NCBI GenBank assembly: GCA_958295665.1
Contig: OY282560.1
Coordinates: forward strand, 53,816,333 to 53,880,332
Length of the DNA: 64,000 bases
Direction of reading: 5' to 3'
From: Tipula vernalis
Taxonomy: Eukaryota; Arthropoda; Insecta; Diptera; Tipulidae
The notes below the pieces were generated by a model that did not search any database, was not told the DNA's origin, and saw nothing but the letters and a program-made list of their open reading frames with translations. Shown piece after piece: positions 12,110-21,080 of the stretch; the stretch's first letter is position 1; each line of letters begins with the position of its first letter. Made by a program: the position numbers and the translations under genes.

Positions 12110-12506
12110 AAATATAAAGGACTCAAACCTCATGAGGTGGTCAGAACTTCGGTCTTGATTAATTCAACTCTCACATTAATCCCGAAATGAATCTCTTAAG
12201 TAAATCTTCAGCTCAGCTCTCAACTCAATATATAAATCAACATCCATCTCAATCGCAACATAATTCTAACCGCAATCCCCATATTAACCGCCAACCAATC
12301 CCTCAAATCAATCATAAAATCAATCCCAAATCAATTTTCAAATTAACCCTTAACCTAGCTCCAAATCAACTGTTAAATAATTTCCCAACCGAACAACTCA
12401 CTTAACCCCAATGCAGGCTATCTAAACCCTAACTCAACTTCAACTCAACTTAGCTCGAGCCAAATTCCAAATCAAACCCTCTGCTCAACTCATACTATCA
12501 AAAAAA

Positions 12507-12595
12507 CGTACCATTATACCATCATACTATACCACCATACCATCATACCATCATACCACCATACCATCATAACATCATACCATCACACCATCTTC
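12507..12595. repeat. CCATCATA/CCACCATA microsatellite
   Basis: Degenerate tandem 8-10 base units of the form ACCATCATACC within the larger inserted repeat. ORFs crossing it and the adjacent CAACTCAAC-rich stretch are low-complexity artefacts. Confidence 0.8.
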
Positions 12596-12825
12596 AAAAA
12601 TCGACTTAATTTTTGAAGTTTTAGAAATTCCTCTGCATTAATTTTCGACTTGATTATGATCTCTCAAGGAGGAGTTGAATGTTTGAGAAATTAAGATTGA
12701 CCTTTTTTAAGTCTTAAACAATATTTGTGTAAAGTTTGGATCAAATCGTTCAATGCGTGTGTATTTGTTTAAATGTCACACATGTATACTGTACATATAC
12801 ATATATAAGCACTCACTTTGAAATA

Positions 12826-13419
12826 CAGTGAAACCTCATTTCAACAGACACTCAATTTAGCGGAATCCTTACTTCAACGGACAAACTTTTAAGTCTCATG
12901 CAACTTAAGTTTTCCACTGAAAACCTCCCTAAGATAAGCTGACACTTTATTAGAGGGGACACGGGCAGATATTTCTGCGATGATACAGGTTTTACGAGTA
13001 TAATTCAAATAGAAACTTTACCACTTTAATTTGTTCCTTTTTCATTTCAAATTGAACCTTTAGTAAATTATACGTATGGCCAATTTGGGTGGAACTTGGC
13101 AATTTATCAGCCGGTTTTAGTGAAATTTGATATCCATTATTAAAATGCGATTCTTAAATGATTTTTGGATAAAATTCTAGAGTATGGCAATATAATAAAT
13201 GAGGATATGGGAATTCCTCCATTAAAACTTAAAATTGTCAAATTTTATCATAATCGGTTAAGAAATAGCCAAGTTCAATCCTACTTGAAATGCTGGATTT
13301 CATCAAAATCGGATAAGATATAGGATCCCAATAAAATGTTTATAAAAAAATAACAAATACTTAGTTTAACGGACAACGTTTTTGGTCCGATCGATTTCTG
13401 TTGTAGTGAGGTTTCCCTG
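12826..13419. mobile_element. 594-bp pogo/Tc1-like MITE with TA target duplication
   Basis: The left end CAGTGAAACCTCATTTCAAC and the right end (reversed) CAGGGAAACCTCACTACAAC are imperfect terminal inverted repeats, each flanked by TA (12824-12825 and 13420-13421). No transposase ORF. An uninserted paralogous site exists near 48360 (ATTCACTTTATTTTATAGATTGC), supporting the boundaries. Inside lie two oppositely oriented segments similar to the 44.7-48.1 kb satellite monomer: minus at about 13092-13188 and plus at about 13225-13330. Confidence 0.85.
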
Positions 13420-13746
13420 TATATATCGATTGCTCAACTGCTCCAACTAAACCGCAACTCAACCATAATTCAACTCGCAAACAGAACCCAACTTAACGCT
13501 CAACTTAAACCGCAAACTTTACGCCAAACTCACTCTTCAAACTAGCACATACAAAAAATTGGTCAAAAACTCACTAACTTAACCTCCAAATTTTTTTTCT
13601 CGAGATACTATGGGTACAGACATCCAGACATCCAGGCAGATGGACGGACTTTTTTTTTTTTTTTTTGAGAAAAATGGTTTTGGACCAACCAAATTTTTGA
13701 TCATTTTTGATAGGATTTCAATACTTTGGTCTTTTTAGACCGAAGT

Positions 13747-14360
13747 AATATCCAGGAAAGTACCTACTAGAACTTTATTATTGAGTGATCAATCTTTCAA
13801 TCCTATAGTGCCAAGTTCATGTAGGGCGGTTTCACAAAAATGAGCAATTCTTAGAGCTTTAAGAATAGTCTAAGACAGACTAATAGGTCGTATAATCAGG
13901 CTTACCAGCCTTTGGAATAAAAACCACTCTCGTTTTGCTCCAGGATTGTAGAACAACGTCAAACACAATGCAGAACGTCGGGCTTGATCAGCTTGTGAGC
14001 TAAGGCCCAAGTAGGGGCTTTAACAGACAAGTTGAGCAAAAGGAGCAAATCACCAATCTTCCCATTGGAGAAGCTGAGCTGACCATTTGATAGACGAAGA
14101 GCATTAAGTCTATGTACATCATTTTTAGCCAAACTTTTATTAACTCTAGCTACAGCCAACATCCATGAGGTTTTATGAAACTGTCTTAAACTTCTTTTAT
14201 AATTTTTTTAGGCCACTGCGGGAATCTAACGCAATCAGCATGGTGTTTAAGTTTTTTGGCTTCCTAACGATTTTTCTTAACCTTTTAAGCTCAGAACTCC
14301 AAAAAGTTTATCAGGAATTTTCAAAGGCAGTCGAAATTTTCTTTCATAAGCAAAGAAATG
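13747..14360 (-). pseudogene. Jockey-like LINE ORF2, linker and RT N-terminal portion (decayed)
   Basis: Minus-strand reading from about 14330: WSSELKRLRKIVRKP (the post-endonuclease linker), then SLAKNDVHRLNALRLSNGQL, then after a frameshift SKTRVVFIPKAGKPDY (RT finger block), a degraded PISLT-like block, and finally VGTFLDI at 13770-13750, where the 1.6-kb repeat interrupts. The plus-strand 142-codon ORF over this interval is its antisense shadow. The upstream endonuclease and ORF1 are not found. Confidence 0.7.
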
Positions 14361-14680
14361 ATGACATTGATTGGAATTGTTCCCTGATAAAAAAAAAGTC
14401 AACAGGTTGTTTCAGGCTCTGTTTCGGTCAGTGCTGCTTATACTTTACTGAAACGGAGTACGTTTTCAGGGCAGTGTTTCTAGTCAGAAGGGAGTACCTA
14501 CGAGTCCTTAGAGATATAAATAATTGTTGGTATTTTCTGTTAAAAAAAGTCCGTATTAATTGGTTGGCATTTTATTGGTTTAATATGAATTGAAAAACAT
14601 TCAATTTTGTATTGTAAAACAATAAGTATGTAATAAATTTTGTAAAACTGGTAATCAACATTTAGGCTGATACAGCCGAG

Positions 14681-17240
14681 GTGGCTCGAAAAAGAAGACC
14701 CGATGCATCTGCACGAGATTCACAGGCCCAAAGCAGCCTTCCTGGTGAACAAATTTCTAACAATCCTCACAGGCAGGCAGAAAGTTCAAGACAGGCAGCA
14801 ATGAGAGCTAATAAAAGCTCTGTGGCAAGAACTCGCCGCCTTGTGAAAGTGTCTCAATATAAATAAAACAGAATGAGACGTGGGGCATTGACTGCCCAAG
14901 CAATTGCCATCAATTGTTTTGATGATGAGTTATTAGTCCCTGAGCTGTATTCTGGGCCCATGAATGCTGTTTGTGAGTTTTGCAACTCCAAGCATTTTCA
15001 TTGAGAACGCCCAACAGATAAAATTTTAACTGTTGCGCTAAAGGCAAAGTAGTACTGCCACCTCTGAGAGAGTACCCCGTACGCTTTCAAGAGCTTTTAA
15101 CTGAAACTACAGGAAATTCTGATGAATCTAAAAACTTTATGGCAAATATACGCCCTTTCAACAGTGCGCTTGGATTTGTGTCAATGGGAGCTTCAGTTTC
15201 TCCTCGCCCTGGACATGACCATTTCTGCTTTCGCATGCATGGGCAAAGTTACCATAAAGCCCGAACGTTGCACTCTGCTATAGGTGAACAACGACAGTAT
15301 GCTCAGCTCTATGTTTTAGATGCTCAGGAAACTACCAGGACTAGGATGGAAAATCTTGGAAACACTAATTGTTCAAAAGATTTAATGTTGGAACTTGGTG
15401 CTTGGTTGAAAGACAACAACTAGTATGCAATAGCTCACAAAATGCTTTATGAGGTTGAACAAGAGCAAGATGAGGACCTTGGGTTTGGGGGTTTTCCCAA
15501 CATAATGATGGCTATTCGTCAAGATCCAACATCAGATTAGAGGCAATATAATAACCCAGTAGCTGCAAACGAAGTTGGTTTTTAGAAATAATGATAGCGA
15601 CCCTCCAATGGAGATGGATCTGTTGATCTATTTAAGACCAGATGCCAGCAATCCAAATGCAAGAATATCTTCAATTCTTGCATTTGATCATGTTGGCCTT
15701 GATTCAATGACCTATCCATTGCTCTTTCCGTATGGTGGGGTAGGATGGCATCCAAACATTCCACTTGGTGGTAGTGGGTCCCACTTGCGGGTATCCCAGA
15801 TGCAGTACTTCTCCTACCGACTGCAGGTTCGAGATGACAAATTCAATCCACTATTAATGGCTGGGAAATCAACCCAACAGTATATGGTATAGTGGATTCT
15901 TACATAAAAACTGAAGCTAATCGGTTAAACTGGGTAAGACAAAACCAGAAAACCTTAAGAGTCGACAGTTATAACGGACTTATCAAAATGCCGAAGCTCA
16001 AGGATTAGTTCCGAAAGCCCAAGGAACATAGCACAGAATTATAAAGATGCCATGTCTATAGTTCAGACATTTGGCCGACCCGATCTCTTTGTCACTATGA
16101 CGTGTAATCCCAAGTGGAAAGAAATTACGGAAAATCTTGAAAATGGCCAAAGCTTCGAGAATAGACCAGATTTAGTCGCTCGAGTCGTAATCGAGTTTCA
16201 AAAAAAGGGACTTCCTCTTGCACATATGTAATAATTTTGACAGCAGAAAGTAAACTCCGAACAAAGGAGATGATCGATTAGCATGTTAAAGCTGAAATAC
16301 CTGAACCGGAAACTAATCCCCGACTCCATGCGGGGCATCCAACTCCAGCTTCCCTTGCATGGCAGATGGGAAATGTACAAAAGACTTTCCCAAAGCTTTT
16401 CAAAACGAGACAGTTGGAAATGTCAATGGTTCTCCTCTTTACCAAAGAAGAGATAGCCGTACATATACAAAAGATGACAGAAACAAAACCCCATAAATAG
16501 TACCTTACAATCCTTTCTTGAGCCTAAAGTTCAATTGCCACATTAATGTGGAGGTTTATGCTTCAATTAGAAGCGTGAAATATTTATTTAAATACGTGTA
16601 CAAAGGTTATGATTGTGCTAATGTCCAAATAGGTAAAAATGGAACATACATTCACAACGAAATAGACTCTTCTTTTGTTGATTCGAGATATGTGAGTGCA
16701 CCTGAAGCCATGTGGCGATTAAACAGTTCCTCTATGCATAAGCAGTCTCATTCCATTATAAGACTTGCAGCACATTTGGAAGGTCAACAGACAGTTTGCT
16801 TTGATGAAAACAAAGACGATCATGCTTTAGCAGATCAAGCTGATCAGACCAATTCCACATTAATGGGATATTTGGACCTTAATGCAAGAGTTGTCAATGC
16901 TCATGCCCGTCTATATAATGATATACCAAATCATTACACTTGGAGTAAAGCACGGGGTGAACCGTCCAAAAGTTGGAAATCCCGCCAAAGAGGCGCGAAT
17001 AAGATCATAGGTCGAATGTACACGGTCAATATGAATGACCGTGAAAAATACTTCCTCCGACTTTTACTCCTTCATGTAAGAGGCGCAATAAGCCACGAAG
17101 ACTTAAGAACAGTCGATGAAACTTTTCATCCCAATTTTGAAGGAGCTTGCAGGGCCCTTGGTGTTTTGGAATCAGATGAGGTTTGGAAAGAAACCATTGA
17201 AGATGTTGCTTTAGTCTCCATGCCTTACCAACTCAGGCAA
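14681..17240 (+). pseudogene. Helitron Rep (HUH nuclease) region
   Basis: The N-terminal basic segment (14681-14866) has a stop, then continues in frame with CEFCNSKHF, a Cys pair of the N-terminal zinc region. 15139-15423 holds NIRPFNSALGFVSMGA, typical of Helitron N-terminal domains. 15575-15892 continues with TYPLLFPYGGVGW. Around 16015-16140 is QTFGRPDLFVTMTCNPKW. The HUH nuclease motif is damaged: near 16207-16218 the expected PHAH reads PLAH, then a stop. 16518-17246 carries the tyrosine block VKYLFKYVYKG, whose Tyr-x-x-Lys would attack DNA. The protein would nick and join DNA in rolling-circle transposition; this copy cannot. Confidence 0.85.
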
Positions 17241-17249
17241 ATGTAAGCA

Positions 17250-19003
17250 GTGATATTGGCTTTCAACAATGTTAGTTCCTCCAAAGATCTATGGGAAGAA
17301 TTTAAATCTTCATTTATTGAAGACTATTACAACCATGCAAAACACAAGCCGGAAGACTGTACCGGTTTTTGTGAGAACTATGCACTGCTTGATGTCGCTG
17401 GCATTTTGCGGTTGCACAAGCATACTTTAAACTAGAGTATGGATTGAGAATCCTTCAGCCGAACCTCCCCGAAAATCCTCTTGCAATTCAAGACCAACAG
17501 GATTTTAAGAGAATGGGAGAAGAAATGACACAGTCATTAAATCAAGAACAGAAATATGCATTTAATGCAATTATGACTGCTGTCAATAGCGATATAAATG
17601 ACCGAGGAGTAAAGAAGTGTTTCTTCTTAGATGGCCCTGGAGGAAGTGGTAAGACTTACCTCTATAAATCTTTTGAATTACTCCATAAAAGGAGAAGGGG
17701 GATCTGTTTTACCTGTTGCCTCTACAGGAATTGCAGCAAATCTGCTTGATGGAGGGAGAACTTACCATTCTCCAAGCCATCAAAAACGCTAAGCTTTTGC
17801 TTTGGGACGAATGTACAATGACCCCTAAATACGCATTGAAATGTGTTGATAAACTCCTAAAGGAGATAATGCGAAATAATCAACCTTTTGGTGGTAAAGT
17901 TTTGTTGCTTGGAGGTGATTTCCGGCAGTGCCTTCCAGTTAATAAACATGAAACGAGAACTTCTATTTTAGAAGCAACTGTCAAAAGATTTCATCTATGG
18001 AGAGACTTCCAGACTCCAAAACTAAAAAATAATGTGCGGTCTCAAGACCCATCATATAGTGAATTCCTCCTTAAGATGGGAGATGGAACATTAAAAAACC
18101 AAGACGGTATTGAGGGCGATGTTATCGAAATACCTCAAGAATACCTTTCAAACTCCTTAATAAAGGATACTTTTGGTGAAAAGATAACAAAAGATCAAAT
18201 CCCACAATTAGCAAAAACTGCTATTTTGTGTCCCAAAAATGAGGATGTAATAATAAGGATAAATTAAATGAGAAGGTTCTTGATCTCTTAGAAGGAGAAA
18301 GCAAGACCTACATTAGCATTGGCCAAGTCGTGTCTGATTATCCTCAGGAAATTGATAATTTCCCTATTGAGTTTCTTCATAGTCTTACTCCTTCCGGTAT
18401 GCCCCCTCACAAGTTAAATCTTAAAGAGGGTGCAATAATAAAGTTATTGCGAAACCTTAACACAAAAAGGGGACTTTGCAATGGTACCAGGTTGGTAGTC
18501 GAGAAACTCCAACCAAACCTAATTAGAGCAAAGGTACTTACCGGTTCTGCGCTAAAGGGAACTGAGTGTTCATTCCTAGAATAGACCCTTACTCCGTCTG
18601 ATGAGAATCTCCCCTTTAAAATGAAAAGACGCCAATTCCCTGTGAAATTGGCTTTTACACAATGACCATCAATAAGTCTCAAGGTCAAACAATGGATAAA
18701 GTGGGTATTTATTTACCTGAACCAGTATTTAGTCATGGACAGCTTTATGTAGCCTTCTCAAGAGTGAGAAGAGAATCTGACGTAAAAATACAAATATTTC
18801 ACAGTCATGGTAGAATTGGTCCAGACAAAACAAAAATGTATACTACGAATGTTGTGTGCAAAAAAGTTTTCAGTAACGATCAGTGGTTACAGACCGAGTC
18901 AGCGGTGGCTCTTGACAAATGTACCGCCCGTGCTTTCTCCAAGAGAGCCTGTGGGGCAGCAATCAGAGGGGGGGGGGGGGTCTACGTCCCCTGCCCTGGG
19001 TAA
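17250..19003 (+). pseudogene. Helitron PIF1-like helicase region
   Basis: The ATPase domain begins near 17540 (LNQEQKYAFNAIM). Walker A GPGGSGKT is intact at about 17635-17658. A frameshift near 17700-17750 leads to the Walker B block LLWDECTMTP (about 17797-17826) and LLLGGDFRQCLPV. A further frameshift near 18265 precedes KGLCNGTRL-type sequence (LNTKRGLCNGTRLVV) and, after a break near 18585-18660, the C-terminal helicase motif TINKSQGQTMDKVGIYLP and LYVAFSRVR. It would unwind DNA during transposition. A run of a dozen G bases near 18968-18980 lies at its 3' end. Confidence 0.87.
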
Positions 19004-19187
19004 ATTTCAACGGACATTCCTGTTTTGTATAATAATTCAATTACCATATTATAAATTTAACTGTGCATTGTAAATTATTTTGTTTGTATATATTTTAGTT
19101 TGGTTTATTTGTTGTTATATATTTTAATTTGGTTTCAATAAATTTGTTTACGGTTCAACTAATTTCAAGCGTGTTTTTATTAAAAAT

Positions 19188-19414
19188 TAGACGCAAGCGC
19201 GTGCTACGCACGTGAGATATCAGTCGATAAGCGCTTATCTACTACCTCACAGGTCAGTAATATCAGAAGATTAACGTGCTAGCACTCAGTAAACATCTTT
19301 TTAGGATTTTTACTGAGTGCAAGCATGTTAATCATCCGATATTACTGACCTGTGAGGTAGTAGATAAGCGCTTATCGACTGATATCTCACGTGCGTAGCA
19401 CGCGCTTACGTCTA
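19188..19414. repeat. 227-bp near-perfect palindrome (106-bp arms, 15-base loop)
   Basis: The left arm 19188-19293 and right arm 19309-19414 differ at 5 of 106 positions by eye. The ends read TAGACGCAAGCGCGTGC and its complement. If TA (19188-19189 and 19413-19414) is a target duplication, this is a foldback MITE of the Tc1/mariner type beginning GACG. Alternatively its right end, CTAG followed by T, is the 3' terminus of the preceding Helitron. No coding capacity. Confidence 0.92.
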
Positions 19415-19415
19415 G

Positions 19416-21080
19416 TATAATTATAATATGCTTAAAAGACAAATGCGCTTTAAAATGTCGCGTTTCATTACACCGTGCGGTATTTAAAACCGCGTGATAC
19501 AAAACGGCGTGCGTTAAAGTAGTTATGAAATTTTGATACAGTTTCTATTAATAATAATTTTAAAAATTACAATTCTCCAACAGACAATCTACACCATTTT
19601 GTAAGAAAAAACTGTAGTAAATAAGTAATTAATTACTATATTGTTTTTGTGTAAGCAGCTACTAAATTTTTTAACTCAATGATTTTGTATGAACTTCGTT
19701 TTAGTCTTGTGACCACGAATATATTTACCTGAAATTATGGAAATTTAAGAAACAAGTAGCGGGGGAGGTATATTTTTCAAAAAAACATAAACAGAAAAAC
19801 AAAAATTATAAATGTAAGAAAAAAAAAAAAGTAACTTGCATAGGGCTGCGGTCGAATTCTCAGGTAAATCATTTACTTCGGTAAATGTAAATGTTTAGTA
19901 TGTAATTTAAAGTGTAATTTTGGAAAATGCAATCCACCGGGATTCATAGATAAAGAAATCAAAATTATTGATTTCTTGATTAAGTGCATGATTTTGACTT
20001 TTGTGTGATTGTACATAGATTTTAAATACTAAAATCTAATAATTGTATCGTATTAAAATAGATTTTTACTTAAATTGACATACGTCGTAGTTAATTTCAT
20101 ATTTGATTTTACTTTTTACGATTACTTCAATGTGTTCTTGTGTTTTAATTTATGTACAATCAACACAAATACATTCTTGAAGCTTGATACATAGCAAAAC
20201 CAATAAAATGTTTATACTAGCCGTCTCGTTCGCTCTTTACACAAATCCTATCAAGGAAATGTACTATATATAATATTGGTGTTTTTGTCTTATAATATTT
20301 AAACAACAACAAAAACAAAGAGACATTTTTTGTTGGTTTTGGTATAGATCCGGGATCAGGAATATTTGTATATATATAGATCAGGAATTTTTGTATATTC
20401 GCTATAAAGATATAATCTGTATATAATATAATGTAAGCATGATAAGTCTCCTGCTACGCACAAGGAAGATTTTAGAAAAGTATTTGATTTCAATGTGTGT
20501 TAGTGGGTTAGTATATAAGATTCTGTTATTTTTATTTTGGTGTTGTTTTCTCTCTTTGTGTTTTTGAAGTGAAACTTCCTTAGCGAAGGTAGTGAGTCTT
20601 GAAAAAATGAAAAGCTAATCAAAGTGAAACGCTTTGGTAGTGCGATTTATCGTTTTTGTTCATTTAGTACATTTGCTGCATGTATAAACAATTTTAATAC
20701 AGAAAACAAGTAAGGTATTATAATGCGTAACAAAATCCACACATAGCTACTACGTCTCGTATTTGTATCGTAAATTCGTAATTCGCCTACTTTTTGCTAT
20801 TACATACGTATTATTATTTTTGCATTTTTCTTTTATTTTCCAACGATGAAGGTGAATGTTATATTTTTATTTAGGAAATAATATAAAATCGCGTTCCTTA
20901 TATGAAAAATGCTTTAAAAATTAAATTTATAGACGTGATTTTTTGTGAAGTGATTGAAAAGTGATTAAAAAGAACAATTTTATTAGAATATACTAACAAC
21001 GTAAGTATCCTATATATGAATTTACACAATAGTAAATTTTAATGCGAAAAATCATACCGAAACAATATTAATACTTCAGA
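19416..21080. other. AT-rich spacer between Helitron and Helentron
   Basis: No gene. It probably contains the 5' non-coding end of the Helentron, but no terminal motif could be fixed. A short GC-richer patch at about 19450-19515 (CGCGTTTCATTACACCGTGCGG) contrasts with its surroundings. The remainder is AT-rich with short palindromic runs. Confidence 0.55.

Larger units (their letters stand above)
12110..13746. repeat. 1.6-kb non-coding repeat inserted in the Jockey copy (DINE/Helentron-associated-like), itself carrying a MITE
   Basis: AATATCCA at 12102-12109 recurs at 13747-13754, and Jockey RT coding resumes on either side, so this interval looks like an insertion with an 8-bp duplication. 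It contains CAACTCAACCC-type degenerate repeats, a CCATCATA tract, a MITE (12826-13419), a GGGTACAGACATCCAGACATCC block near 13610-13633, and a 3' hairpin (13724-13732 with 13737-13745, one G-U pair). The same block order, without the MITE, occurs at 48.2-48.98 kb. CTTCGGTCT occurs at 12147-12155 and, with one change, in the terminal hairpin, reminiscent of the subterminal repeats of Helentron-derived elements. The class assignment is inference. Confidence 0.6.
14650..19003 (+). mobile_element. Canonical Helitron, coding region decayed
   Basis: Rep-like and PIF1-like helicase segments of one rolling-circle transposase are spread over 4.3 kb in one orientation, with many stops and frameshifts. 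The 5' TC end was not identified. The 3' end may be the CTAG at 19412-19415, which closes a large palindrome and is followed by T, as a Helitron end should be; a 5-bp hairpin (19390-19402) precedes it. No endonuclease domain is fused, unlike the next element. Confidence 0.85.

Noticed and set aside
12187..12405. 72-codon Asn/Gln/Pro-rich ORF.
   Set aside because: Translation of CAACTCAAC-type repeats, not a gene.
14165..14593. 142-codon plus-strand ORF.
   Set aside because: Antisense to the minus-strand Jockey-like linker and low in complexity; no domain on the plus strand.
18960..18985. Long G run as a possible G-quadruplex regulator.
   Set aside because: A single homopolymer in the decayed end of a helicase ORF; no second G tract set, likely slippage.
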